Assembly (NCBI RefSeq): GCF_039540405.1
Contig: NZ_BAABEY010000036.1
Span: 682,001 to 746,000 of the forward strand
Source of the DNA: Ravibacter arvi
GTDB taxonomy: Bacteria > Bacteroidota > Bacteroidia > Cytophagales > Spirosomataceae
Reading direction: 5' to 3'
Length of the DNA stretch: 64,000 nucleotides
The notes below the pieces were generated by a model that was not told where the DNA came from, ran no database searches, and saw only the letters and a list, made by a program, of their open reading frames with translations. A program made the translations under genes and the position numbers. Below, one piece after another: positions 1-9,307 of the stretch. How positions within the stretch are numbered: position 1 is the stretch's first letter; the number at the start of each line of letters is the position of its first letter.

Positions 1-327
1 GTTTATGGCTACTACAATGAAATTTATGTGGAAACGCAGCTGCCTTCTGCTACCCGCACGGTCACGGCTTACCAGCATTCCGTGATTTACCCGGAATTGT
101 ATACACCTTATTATTGCAAAGATCTTCTCACGAACCGGCCGGTAGTGTTCGTGGACGCCCTGGATGTCCCGCAGGATTTCCGGCAGAAATTTGTCAACCG
201 GGCCGGGCATTCGTTTGTTAAAGTGCCGGCGATCAGCCGGTTTTTACAGGAACAATACCAGTTGGTCAATGTTATCGGGCGGGCCCGGATTTATGTGCGA
301 AATGACCGGTTGGCTGCGCATGACTAG
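1..327 (+). CDS. C-terminal end of an unidentified protein (5' truncated)
   Basis: The frame is open from base 1 and ends with TAG at 325-327, giving about 108 residues; the true start lies left of the window. The piece is rich in Tyr, Val and Arg and contains motifs such as YTPYYCKD and VVFVDALD but no family signature I recognise. It has no membrane segment. It resembles the soluble tail that follows the membrane part of some large Bacteroidota membrane proteins, but that is only an impression. It converges on the minus-strand gene that ends at 352, with only 24 bases between them and no clear terminator. The reading frame is certain; the function is unknown. Confidence 0.7.
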   Translation, partial: VYGYYNEIYVETQLPSATRTVTAYQHSVIYPELYTPYYCKDLLTNRPVVFVDALDVPQDFRQKFVNRAGHSFVKVPAISRFLQEQYQLVNVIGRARIYVRNDRLAAHD

Positions 328-351
328 CCGGCCGGGAAAGTATGCGTCCCG

Positions 352-3300
352 CTAATTCTCCTTATCGGCCGCCACTACTTTCATCTGGCCTGACATCAGC
401 CGCCAGTGCCCGGGAAAAGTACAGGTGAACGGGTAGTCGCCGGCGGTCACGGGGGCAACAAACCGGAGCCGGTAGCGCTCATCCGGGTTGACCAGCGGAC
501 TGGCGGCAATTATTTCGGAAATGGAAGGAACGTAATTTTTCTCGCTGGCATCCGGTTGTGTAATCATAAGGTCGGCAGCACCGCCAATTTTTTCCAGCGT
601 GCCCGGTTTGCCAATGACCAGGTTGTGGGGCATTGCGTCGGGGTTTTCAAACACAAGTTCAACCGGTTGGCCTGCCTTTACCGTAAAAGTGCTCAGGTTA
701 AATTTCATTTCCTCGCGGACCGCACGGATGTGTACGACCTGGGTGTTGGCATTACTGCCGCTTTCCTGAACGAGCCCAAAGGATTTTAAAAGCGCAGCGT
801 ACTTGTCCAGGAGGCTGGCGGGTATTTGATGCTGAAGTTCTGTCAGGAACCCGGCGTCTCCCGGTTCTGCGTTTTCCGTCCGTTTAGCGTCCCAGCCTGA
901 AATTACCCCTCTCAGAATGGCATTTTTTGCGCTGTTGGCCGGTTGCAGCGACATTTTTAGCAACCCGATAACCTCACTGCCGGAAGCGTAAGAGGCGTAT
1001 CCCCGGATTGCGCGTTCCAGAGCGAAAGACGTCAGGTTCGCCGGGCGTATTACCTCGAAAGTCCTGGCCAGCCGGTTGTTGCCGCTTTCATCTCTTTCCG
1101 GAACGGTTTGCTCGGTATCCACGATAGCGGTAACCGTCACTTTCCCGGCTTGCTCGGCTGTAAAACCGAAGCTGCTTTTCCAGGGGCCGTTGTTGCCTTC
1201 CGTAAGTTGTACCGTCTGACCGGCGCCGATGCCTTTGGTGAGCTGGCGGCTGATAAAGCTCTGGCTGATCCCTGCCCCGTCGATGTTGACGACAACGGTG
1301 GGTACGCTTTCCTTCGGGACCTCGCGGCCACCCAGATTGGTGATGTCAACGGTGATCCGGGCGAGGTCACGCATGTTGAGCGGCTCGGGCGAGATGCGGA
1401 TATCGGTTACTGCCAGCTCGGCCGTCGTGGCCAGGTCCGGCAGGTTCGAGGACTTGGCGGCAGGCGGGTTCCCGGTATCATGATGTGCATGAGCGGTTGC
1501 TTCGAGCGCAGTTGATCTGCCGGCCTTGCTTTGCAAATCAGCAAGGACCTTTTTGCGGAGCACACCGTCGTGCGCATTCAGGGCAACTGCGAATGCCTCG
1601 GGCAGCCACCGGTCTTCTACTTCCGAGGCTTGTGAAAGCCTGGTTGATATGGCGTTTTCAATGGCACGCGTCAAAGGAATTTCGCTGAAAGCCAGTAAGG
1701 TATTGAGCACAACCAGCTTATCGGGATCGTTCAGAAGTTTTTGGCTGATCAGTGCACTACCCGTTTCCGGATTTTTGGGGAGAACCTGTACCGCATTTTT
1801 CCTTACCGCAGCGCTCGGATGCCGGAGCGCCGAAAGTACGGCCCTGAATACGGCCGGATTTTCATTTTTTATTTCGCCGAGCCCATGCAGCGTCCACAGA
1901 GCGTGAATTACGCCTGTATTGAGCCCAACGGCATCTACTGAACGGTCGCTGACCAGGCTGATAAGCTCAGGCACCACATCTTTCTTTTGCCGCTCTACCA
2001 GCAGGCGCTGGGCGTGCAGGCGCCAGAACATATTGGAGTGGCGAAGTGCCTTCAGCAATTCCTTTGGTTTTTCTATTGAAAGCGTAACCGGCTGGTAGGA
2101 GGGTGCGTCTTTCCACCCGACCCGGTAAATCCGCCCGTGCGTATAATCGCGCAGGTCGGTCTGGTAAGCATTCCCGGGGCCGTTCTCGAAACCTTTCGGA
2201 GTAGGATTGTGCTGTATAATGTAGCTATACCAGTCCGCCACCCAGACGGCACCGTTCGGCCCCACCTGTGCGAACACGGGAGAGACCCATTCATCGGCTC
2301 CCGCCAGTAAGTTGAAACCCAGCTTATCGCGGAAGTCGGTTCCGTGCTTCTCCATGTAGTTGATGTGGAGCAGGTGGCCTGTAGGTTCGGCGACGAAAGC
2401 AGCCCGGTTCCAGAATTTTTGAGGGAATGCCCGCGCGGTATAGAACTGGTGACCGGCTGCCGCGGTGAAACCGCCGAAGACGTCGACCTGTCTTACTTTG
2501 TCGGTGATCGGCTGGAAGCCTTTGTGCGTATCGGTGCTGCGGCTGCCATTATCGACTTTACTGGCCCCGTAATAGCGGCTGGGGATAGCCATGTACCAGC
2601 CATGTGCGTTGTTTGCCGTTGATCCGAAAAGATCGCCTGCTTCATTGAAGCCGAGCCCCCAGGTATTGTTCGAAGTCCGGGTAAGCAATTCCATATCCGA
2701 GCCATCTGGGCGAAAGCGGAAGAGGGCCTGCCCGAAATTGAGCGAATCGCTTTTGCCGAACTTCCCTTTAAAGCCCGAATAACCGACAGCTCCGTAAATC
2801 CAGTTATCGAAACCGTAGTGCAGGCTGGAAGGGCCTGCATGCGTATCAAAAGTGCCGAACCCAGAAAACAGGATCTGCTTTACGTCGGCTCTGTCATCGC
2901 CGTCGGTGTCTTTTAAAAACAACATATGCGGCGCCTGCGCTACGATAACCCCGCCATTGGCAAATACCATCCCGGTCGGGATGCTCAATCCTTCGGCAAA
3001 CCGGGTAAACTTGTCGGCTTTACCGTCGGCATCCGTGTCTTCGCAAATGAGTATGTAGTCGTCGCCCCCTTCGGCTTTTCGCTCGTTGGGATAATCTTTG
3101 GTGATTAAGACATAGAGACGGCCCCGTTCATCCCAGCTCAGGGCAATCGGGTGCGTGACGTTCGGCTCGTGGGCAAACACGTCGAGGGTAAAACCGGCCG
3201 GCACCTGGATTTGTTTGACTGATTCCTCGGGGGAAAGCGGTAACTGCTGCAGTTGGGGACCGGGGCGTTGTTCGTAATTGGGCAGTTTTGCTTCACGGTA

Positions 3301-4080
3301 AGCGAACGGGGCCGGATTAAGCGCCGCATGCGCCTTCCTGGCATCGTCGTCAATGACCCATAATATGCCTTTTTCAATCAGGTCATGAAAGCCGGGTTGC
3401 GACCAGGTCTTTTCATCGTGACCGTAAGCGGTATAGAAAATTTTACCTTTGCCGTGCTTTCTGACCCAGGTATAAGGCTCGGTCTTTTGCCCCGGCCGGT
3501 CTTTTTGCTGGTCCTTCCCGATCAGCCGTTCGGTTAGTACTTCATTGTCTTTTTCCAGCTTCGTATGCAGATAGGTCTCGTCGACGGTTTTGAAAGGTGC
3601 AACGCCTGCGATAGCCGGATGGTCCGGTTTTACCCAGACCGGTTGTATGGTATCCCAGGTGTGACGCCAGAATTGTCCGCCCATCAGCCTGACTATCTGC
3701 GGGTCATTCCGGAAGCAAAAGGAAGCGCAATGTACCGGGATAAACCCCTTGCCGGAAGCTACAAAATCGAGCAAAGCTTTTGACTGCGGAGGGGTAATAG
3801 AATCCAGGTTGGCATACAGCAGCAGCGCATCATATTGCTTTAACGTGGCGTTGTCCAGGTCATCGGGGTCGTCAGTATAAGTGATATTGATCCCTTTTGG
3901 TCCCAGTGCGGCCATGAGCTGCGGTACCCTCGCGGCCGGCTGATGATGGCCGTTGTCGCCGAGGAAGAGCACTTCAATGCGCCTGCCTTTTCCGTTATCG
4001 TCTTTATGAACGCGCGCCTGCTGGCCTGAGGCCGAAGTCAGCGCCAGCCCGACCAGGCATACGGCTGATAATATTTTCAT
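352..4080 (-). CDS. Secreted ThuA / PVC-type dehydrogenase / CARDB / azurin-like multidomain protein
   Basis: A 1242-residue exported protein with a signal peptide (about residues 1-19, ending SASGQ). Visible domains in order: a ThuA-like glutamine-amidotransferase fold (about 35-250); a PVC-type membrane-bound dehydrogenase/sorbosone-dehydrogenase-like beta-propeller (about 285-660); HEAT-like helices (about 675-860); a CARDB-like beta-sandwich (about 900-1010); and a cupredoxin (about 1130-1242). The cupredoxin has an azurin-type copper site: His1152, then Cys1220-x4-His1225-x3-Met1229. Many relatives end in a c-type haem domain, but I see no CxxCH here, so copper may replace haem as the electron acceptor (inference). 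The substrate is probably a sugar or sugar derivative. The start overlaps the stop of the upstream oxidoreductase gene as ATGA, so the two are probably translationally coupled. Confidence 0.88.
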   Translation of the reverse strand: MKILSAVCLVGLALTSASGQQARVHKDDNGKGRRIEVLFLGDNGHHQPAARVPQLMAALGPKGINITYTDDPDDLDNATLKQYDALLLYANLDSITPPQSKALLDFVASGKGFIPVHCASFCFRNDPQIVRLMGGQFWRHTWDTIQPVWVKPDHPAIAGVAPFKTVDETYLHTKLEKDNEVLTERLIGKDQQKDRPGQKTEPYTWVRKHGKGKIFYTAYGHDEKTWSQPGFHDLIEKGILWVIDDDARKAHAALNPAPFAYREAKLPNYEQRPGPQLQQLPLSPEESVKQIQVPAGFTLDVFAHEPNVTHPIALSWDERGRLYVLITKDYPNERKAEGGDDYILICEDTDADGKADKFTRFAEGLSIPTGMVFANGGVIVAQAPHMLFLKDTDGDDRADVKQILFSGFGTFDTHAGPSSLHYGFDNWIYGAVGYSGFKGKFGKSDSLNFGQALFRFRPDGSDMELLTRTSNNTWGLGFNEAGDLFGSTANNAHGWYMAIPSRYYGASKVDNGSRSTDTHKGFQPITDKVRQVDVFGGFTAAAGHQFYTARAFPQKFWNRAAFVAEPTGHLLHINYMEKHGTDFRDKLGFNLLAGADEWVSPVFAQVGPNGAVWVADWYSYIIQHNPTPKGFENGPGNAYQTDLRDYTHGRIYRVGWKDAPSYQPVTLSIEKPKELLKALRHSNMFWRLHAQRLLVERQKKDVVPELISLVSDRSVDAVGLNTGVIHALWTLHGLGEIKNENPAVFRAVLSALRHPSAAVRKNAVQVLPKNPETGSALISQKLLNDPDKLVVLNTLLAFSEIPLTRAIENAISTRLSQASEVEDRWLPEAFAVALNAHDGVLRKKVLADLQSKAGRSTALEATAHAHHDTGNPPAAKSSNLPDLATTAELAVTDIRISPEPLNMRDLARITVDITNLGGREVPKESVPTVVVNIDGAGISQSFISRQLTKGIGAGQTVQLTEGNNGPWKSSFGFTAEQAGKVTVTAIVDTEQTVPERDESGNNRLARTFEVIRPANLTSFALERAIRGYASYASGSEVIGLLKMSLQPANSAKNAILRGVISGWDAKRTENAEPGDAGFLTELQHQIPASLLDKYAALLKSFGLVQESGSNANTQVVHIRAVREEMKFNLSTFTVKAGQPVELVFENPDAMPHNLVIGKPGTLEKIGGAADLMITQPDASEKNYVPSISEIIAASPLVNPDERYRLRFVAPVTAGDYPFTCTFPGHWRLMSGQMKVVAADKEN

Positions 4081-5195
4081 TCAAAGTCCGGTAATCTGAT
4101 GATTTCTCCACCTTTCAAAGCTGATTCGTGGGCCAATATTCCCACGCTGGTCCAGTTCGCGGATTGTTGTGCGTTTGGAAAAGGTTCGCGGTCTTCTACC
4201 AGCGCTGACAGGAACTCATGGACCAGATGCGGGTGTGAACCTCCATGCCCGGCTCCCTGGGTAAATGACAGGTGGGTAGCATCTTCGGCGTCGTAAACGC
4301 CGCGGGTCGTGAAAGATCGGATTTCAGCCGGCAGCAAATGAGCGTAGTCGGGCGTTTTGACGCGTTGCGGAATTTCGTGCTCTTCCTTTTTAGCAGTGTG
4401 AATGACGGGATCTTCGCCCTCAATGAGGGGCCATTCAAAAGATTTCTCGCTGCCGTAAACCTCGAAGCTTTCACGGTATTGTCTTGCCGTGTCAAACAAC
4501 GAACGGTATACATAGGCAGACAAGTCGCTGTTTTTGAATTTGATATGAGCGGATTCTACCGCGAAAGGCGAGTTGTGGATTTTGGCGAGCTCTTCACGGA
4601 TGGTGCCTGAACCGAAGCAGGAAACATATTCGGCCTCCAACCTCAGTAACCCCGCTACCGGGCCCACGCAATGAGTGGCGTAGTGCATGGGCGGAAGTCC
4701 CGGCCAGTAGTCCGGCCAGCCGTCCATGTCCTGCTGATGGCTGGCTTTCAGAAATTGAACTTTCCCTAATTCGCCTTTTTCATAGAGTTCTTTCACGAAT
4801 AGAAATTCCCGCGCATAGACCACGGTTTCCATCATCATGTATTTTTTCCCGGTTTCCCTAACCGTGCGTACAATCTCTTTGCATTCTTCAACCGAAGTAG
4901 CCATCGGGACGGTACAGGCGACATGTTTTCCCGCCCGGAGCGCCTTCAATGTCTGTTCGGCGTGGTTCGGAATGGGCGAATTGATATGGACAGCGTCAAC
5001 AAGAGGATCTTTCAGCAATTCATCATAGTCCGTGTAACGGACGCCGATTCCAAAGGCGTCGCCGACAGCGTCGAGCTTGGCCCGGGTTCGTTGACAAATT
5101 GCGTACATGTTAGCTTGAGGATGTTTCTGATAAATGGGGATAAATTCTGCACCGAAGCCCAGGCCTACAATAGCAACATTAATTTTCTTGGACAT
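4077..5195 (-). CDS. Gfo/Idh/MocA family oxidoreductase
   Basis: A 372-residue NAD(P)-dependent oxidoreductase. The N terminus carries a Rossmann motif (VAIVGLGFGAEF). The nucleotide-binding domain (about 1-120) is followed by the alpha/beta substrate domain, with the family's EKP-like position read here as CTVPMA. No signal peptide is visible, so it should be cytoplasmic. It is the first gene of a two-gene unit with the ThuA/dehydrogenase fusion, whose start codon overlaps its stop by 4 bases (ATGA). This family acts on sugars, inositols and their derivatives. Pairing with ThuA suggests carbohydrate oxidation, as in trehalose-utilisation loci, but the substrate cannot be read from the sequence. 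The start at 5195 places the Rossmann strand at the expected distance from the N terminus. Confidence 0.9.
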   Translation of the reverse strand: MSKKINVAIVGLGFGAEFIPIYQKHPQANMYAICQRTRAKLDAVGDAFGIGVRYTDYDELLKDPLVDAVHINSPIPNHAEQTLKALRAGKHVACTVPMATSVEECKEIVRTVRETGKKYMMMETVVYAREFLFVKELYEKGELGKVQFLKASHQQDMDGWPDYWPGLPPMHYATHCVGPVAGLLRLEAEYVSCFGSGTIREELAKIHNSPFAVESAHIKFKNSDLSAYVYRSLFDTARQYRESFEVYGSEKSFEWPLIEGEDPVIHTAKKEEHEIPQRVKTPDYAHLLPAEIRSFTTRGVYDAEDATHLSFTQGAGHGGSHPHLVHEFLSALVEDREPFPNAQQSANWTSVGILAHESALKGGEIIRLPDFE

Positions 5196-5409
5196 GATAT
5201 GTATTACGGGTAAGTTTTATTTCAGACAATTGTTTTTTAGACATTTTATTGGCAAGGTACAAAGCGGGAGCCGCTGTTTTGAACGCAATAAAGAATATCT
5301 TGCGCAATTATAAGAGTGTGTTAAAAAAAGACCGTCATTTCAGACGTATTTGGAAGGCACTTCAAACACCCTCCGGAGCATACCTGGTTTCAAAGAAAAA
5401 CTGAAGATT

Positions 5410-6960
5410 ATGTCATCAAAGCACAGAATGGTCCCGTTTTTACTCACTTTCCTGTTTCATGCTGCAGGCTTTGCCCAGAAGTTGGACATGAAGGCGCTGG
5501 ATAAGATCAGGCAGGAGGGTATGAGCAATTCTCAGGTAGAAGCCATTGCGCACCAGCTCACGGATGTTTCGGGCCCCAGGCTGACTAATTCGCCGGGTTT
5601 TCAAAGGGCCGCGGAGTGGTCTGTCGGCAAGCTTACCGAGTGGGGACTGCAAAATGCCAGGCTCGATGAGTGGGGTGAGTTCGGCAATGGCTGGCAGTTT
5701 GAGAAGAGCTATCTTGCCATGACGCAACCTTATTATATGCCTTTTATAGCAATTCCGAAAGCGTGGACAGGGAGCACGCCGGGTTTGATTTCAGGTGATG
5801 TGGCGGTGGTTGAACTTAACAATGAATCCGATTTTGCCAGGTATACGGGCAAGCTGAAAGGTAAGATTGTGCTTGTCAAAGGTGAAGATTTTGACGCGGG
5901 CCCTACTTTCAAGCCCGATGCGGTACGGCTCACGCACGAGGATCTGGATAAGCTGACCAATTCGGAGACATTCGGAGGGCAGCGGTTCTCGCCCGAAATG
6001 CTGGAGCGCTACCGGCTCATGCGAAACTTCAGGACCAAGGTAGACAGTTTTTTGAAGGCCGAAGAAATTCAGTTGGAGCTGATTCGTAGAAACGGCCGGC
6101 ACGGAACGCTGTTTACGAGCAACGGAGCGTCTTTCCAGGCGGGTACGCCCGACCCGGGCCCTGCTTTTGAGCTTTCCAATGAACATGCAGGGTTGCTGCA
6201 GCGATTGAAAAACAGCGGTATGGAGGTAAAGGTAGAAGCCGACGTGAAAACCAGGTTTTTCAAGGAAAAGACAAAAGCCGCCAACGTAATTGCCGAAATA
6301 CCGGGCAGCGACAGGAAACTGGCGGACGAAATTGTAATGTTGGGAGCCCACCTGGATTCGTGGCACGGAGCGACCGGCGCCACCGACAATGCCGCAGGCA
6401 GTATTGTCATGCTGGAAGCCGTACGTATTCTGCAGGCCACCGGCTTAAAGCCGAAGCGTACGGTCCGCATAGCGCTTTGGTCCGGGGAAGAACAGGGCAT
6501 ATACGGTTCCCGGAATTATGTCAAAAAGACCTTCGGTGACGCCGAAAGGATGATGCTTCATCCTGATCACGAAAAACTGTCGGCGTACTACAATATTGAT
6601 AACGGCACCGGCCGGATCCGGGGCGTGTACCTGCAGGGGAATGAAGCGGTACGACCGATTTTTAAAAAATGGCTGGAGCCGTTCGGGGACATTATCGACC
6701 AGCCTACCCTCACCTCGCGTAACACCGGCGGAACCGATCATTTGAGTTTTGATGCGGTGGGTCTGCCGGGTTTCCAGTTTATACAGGACGGTATCGAATA
6801 CGGATCCAGGACCCATCATACCAACCAGGACCTGTACGAGCGCCTGGTAATGGACGACCTCCGGCAGATGGCTGTCATTGTAGCTTCATTTGTGTACAAT
6901 ACGGCGCAGATGGATAAAAAAATGCCAAGAAAGGAATTGCCAAAGCCGGTCGCCAGGTAA
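5410..6960 (+). CDS. Secreted M28 family zinc aminopeptidase
   Basis: A zinc-dependent exopeptidase of the M28 family, 516 residues from the ATG at 5410. That start is chosen because it puts a signal peptide (MSSKHRMVPFLLTFLFHAAG, cleaved before QKLD) at the N terminus; an ATG at 5350 would add 20 atypical residues. A PA (protease-associated) domain is inserted in the first half (VAVVELNNESDFARYTGKLK region). Zinc ligands are visible in order: GAHLDSW, ATDNAAG, WSGEEQG (metal-bridging Glu) and the HHTNQD motif near the C terminus. Periplasmic or secreted peptide trimming is expected. It diverges from the oxidoreductase unit and is followed by a DUF1501 gene on the same strand. Confidence 0.92.
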   Translation: MSSKHRMVPFLLTFLFHAAGFAQKLDMKALDKIRQEGMSNSQVEAIAHQLTDVSGPRLTNSPGFQRAAEWSVGKLTEWGLQNARLDEWGEFGNGWQFEKSYLAMTQPYYMPFIAIPKAWTGSTPGLISGDVAVVELNNESDFARYTGKLKGKIVLVKGEDFDAGPTFKPDAVRLTHEDLDKLTNSETFGGQRFSPEMLERYRLMRNFRTKVDSFLKAEEIQLELIRRNGRHGTLFTSNGASFQAGTPDPGPAFELSNEHAGLLQRLKNSGMEVKVEADVKTRFFKEKTKAANVIAEIPGSDRKLADEIVMLGAHLDSWHGATGATDNAAGSIVMLEAVRILQATGLKPKRTVRIALWSGEEQGIYGSRNYVKKTFGDAERMMLHPDHEKLSAYYNIDNGTGRIRGVYLQGNEAVRPIFKKWLEPFGDIIDQPTLTSRNTGGTDHLSFDAVGLPGFQFIQDGIEYGSRTHHTNQDLYERLVMDDLRQMAVIVASFVYNTAQMDKKMPRKELPKPVAR

Positions 6961-7032
6961 TAACATTTGATTATTAGGGTAGTACCGGTTAACTTGTACT
7001 GTTTTTAGGTTGAATTATCCGATTCGCATGTG

Positions 7033-8511
7033 ATGAGTTTTTTTCGGGAGATTGAGCAGAGTTTTCACGATTTGCAGAGTAGACGGAATTTTCTTTCCCG
7101 GACCAGCCTGGGTTTGGGTGCCGCCGCATTGTCGGGGTTGCTCAATGCCGATAAAAGCTGGGCGGGCAAGGAACGCGGTGCAGCCGCTCCTGAAGTGGAA
7201 ATGCCGCTAGGGAAGCCTCATTTTTCGCCTAAAGTGAAGCGGGTTATTTATCTGTTTCAAAGCGGGGCGCCTTCGCAACTGGACCTTTTTGACTATAAAC
7301 CCCGGTTGGAGACCATGTGGGGGCAGGACCTGCCCGAATCTATCCGGAAAGGACAGCGTCTTACCGGCATGACTGCCGGGCAAAGCAAGTTTCCCCTGGC
7401 CGCTTCGGCTTTCAGGTTTGATCGCTACCTGGACGGGAAAATGTGGATGAGTGAGCTGATTCCGCATATCTCAAGCATTTCCGGCGAGGCAACGTTCATC
7501 CGGTCCATGTATACCGAAGCAATTAACCACGATCCTGCCATTACTTTTTTCCAGACAGGCAGCGAGCAGGGCGGGCGACCCTCCTGGGGGTCCTGGGTGA
7601 GCTACGGACTCGGGTCAGACAACCAGAACCTGCCTTCTTTTGTCGTATTGTTGTCCAAAGGGCGGGGTGGTGACCAGCCGTTGTACGCCAAATTATGGAG
7701 CAATGGCTTTTTGCCTTCGGTGCACCAGGGTGTCGTTTTCAGATCCGGGCCTGATCCGGTGTTTTACCTGAACAACCCCGGCGGAATAGACAAGGTAACC
7801 CGGCGGCGGATGCTCGATGCACTGACCGAATTGCACGACCTTCAATACAAGAAAGTGCTTGATCCGGAAATCAGCCAGCGGATGGCACAATACGAAATGG
7901 CGTACCGCATGCAGACTGCTGTTCCGGAAACGCTCGATATTTCCAAAGAGCCGGACTATATTTTCGATATGTATGGTGAGGAGTCCCGCAAGCCCGGTAC
8001 TTTCGCTGCCAACTGCCTGTTGGCCCGCAAGCTTGCCGAGAAGGACGTGAAGTTTATACAGCTTTACCACCAGGGCTGGGACCAGCACGGGAACCTGCCC
8101 AAAGACATACAGATCATGACTAAATCGGTGGACCAGGCGTCGGCGGCGTTGGTGATGGATCTGAAACAACGCGGGCTGCTTGATGAAACGCTGGTGATCT
8201 GGGGGGGCGAATTTGGTCGCGGGGCCTATTCTCAGGGAAAACTGACACGGGAAAACTACGGGAGGGACCATCATCCGCGGTGCTTCACGATCTGGATGGC
8301 AGGCGCCGGCGTCAGGAAAGGCTTTGTTTATGGATCGACGGATGATTTCAGCTACAACATTGCGGAAAACCCGGTTCATGTGCATGATTTCCAGGCGACT
8401 GTGATGCACCTTATGGGGATCAACCACGAACAGCTCATCTTCAAGCACCAGGGGCGTCGTTTTCGCCTGACCGATGTGTCCGGTAAAGTGGTCGACGGTA
8501 TTTTGGCTTAA
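7033..8511 (+). CDS. DUF1501 domain-containing exported protein
   Basis: A 492-residue member of the DUF1501 family, an alkaline-phosphatase-fold group common in Planctomycetes and Bacteroidota. Residues 17-35 (SRRNFLSRTSLGLGAAALS) look like a Tat signal, so export in folded form is likely. The family motif (FQSGAPSQLDLFDYKP), the GWDQHGN segment and the terminal metal-site-like WGGEFGRG and GRDHHP motifs are all present. A GTG at 7030 directly precedes the chosen ATG. DUF1501 genes are usually next to a DUF1553/DUF1549 cytochrome-like partner; none is seen here, so this copy stands alone. The biochemical function of the family is not established. Confidence 0.9.
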   Translation: MSFFREIEQSFHDLQSRRNFLSRTSLGLGAAALSGLLNADKSWAGKERGAAAPEVEMPLGKPHFSPKVKRVIYLFQSGAPSQLDLFDYKPRLETMWGQDLPESIRKGQRLTGMTAGQSKFPLAASAFRFDRYLDGKMWMSELIPHISSISGEATFIRSMYTEAINHDPAITFFQTGSEQGGRPSWGSWVSYGLGSDNQNLPSFVVLLSKGRGGDQPLYAKLWSNGFLPSVHQGVVFRSGPDPVFYLNNPGGIDKVTRRRMLDALTELHDLQYKKVLDPEISQRMAQYEMAYRMQTAVPETLDISKEPDYIFDMYGEESRKPGTFAANCLLARKLAEKDVKFIQLYHQGWDQHGNLPKDIQIMTKSVDQASAALVMDLKQRGLLDETLVIWGGEFGRGAYSQGKLTRENYGRDHHPRCFTIWMAGAGVRKGFVYGSTDDFSYNIAENPVHVHDFQATVMHLMGINHEQLIFKHQGRRFRLTDVSGKVVDGILA

Positions 8512-8526
8512 CCTGAGTGTAATGGT

Positions 8527-8561
8527 TTTGTTTTAAGATAGGGGCAAACTCCCTATTTTTG
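8527..8561 (+). promoter_or_regulatory. Bacteroidota-type promoter of the YjjG-like gene
   Basis: TTTG at 8527-8530, then 23 bases, then TATTTTTG at 8554-8561 (perfect TAnnTTTG -7 element). The ATG at 8566 is only 4 bases past the -7 element, so the transcript would have almost no leader. That is inference from spacing. Confidence 0.55.
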
Positions 8562-8565
8562 CACC

Positions 8566-9270
8566 ATGTTGAATTACAGTAAGAAGGCCGTTTTTTTTGA
8601 CCTGGACCACACACTCTGGGATTTTGACCGGAACGCCGGGGAGGCGCTTTCCGAACTCTATGACATTTACGGGTTTAACCGTTACTTCGGTTCCACCCCG
8701 GTTGAACACTTTATTTCGACGTATTCAACCATTAATCAACAGCTTTGGGGCTTATACAATACGGGTAAGATTACCAAGGAAGTTCTAAGGAAAAGGCGTT
8801 TCCGCGAAACCTTCCAGGTGCTCGGCGCCGATCCGGATGCATTCCCCGAAAAGTTCGAGGAGGACTACCTGGCTATCTGCCCCAGGAAACCGCACCTGTT
8901 CCCCCATGCCATAGAAGTATTGGAGTATTTGCGTCCCTCCTATTCCCTGCATTTGATTTCAAATGGCTTCAGGGAGGCCTGCCAGATGAAAATCCGGCAT
9001 AGCGGTCTCGAGAAGTACTTTCAGAATATCGTGATCTCCGAGCTGGTTGGGGTATTGAAGCCGCATCCGGCTATTTTTCATCATGCCCTGGCAAAAGCCG
9101 CGGTGTCCGAGACAGAGGCTGTAATGATAGGCGATAACCTGGAGGCAGATGTAAACGGAGCAATGAAGGTGGGTATCGAGGCCATATTTTTTAATCCCAA
9201 CGGACTGGAGATAGAACCGGAGGGCTACCTGAGTATCCGGTCGCTTGACCAACTGCGAGATTTGCTTTGA
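8566..9270 (+). CDS. yjjG: YjjG family HAD phosphatase (noncanonical pyrimidine nucleotidase type)
   Basis: A 234-residue HAD-superfamily hydrolase. Motif I is DLDHTLWDF (nucleophile and acid/base Asp), motif II is the Ser/Thr of LISNGF, motif III is the Lys of GVLKPHP, and motif IV is GDNLEADVNGA. Leu-Trp-Asp after motif I and a helical cap domain fit the YjjG subgroup, which removes phosphate from noncanonical pyrimidine nucleotides (house-cleaning). Cytoplasmic. It converges on fmt across a 37-base gap. Confidence 0.88.
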   Translation: MLNYSKKAVFFDLDHTLWDFDRNAGEALSELYDIYGFNRYFGSTPVEHFISTYSTINQQLWGLYNTGKITKEVLRKRRFRETFQVLGADPDAFPEKFEEDYLAICPRKPHLFPHAIEVLEYLRPSYSLHLISNGFREACQMKIRHSGLEKYFQNIVISELVGVLKPHPAIFHHALAKAAVSETEAVMIGDNLEADVNGAMKVGIEAIFFNPNGLEIEPEGYLSIRSLDQLRDLL

Positions 9271-9307
9271 TATACCTTAACCGGCCCTGCTCGGATTGAG
9301 GGGGCTG

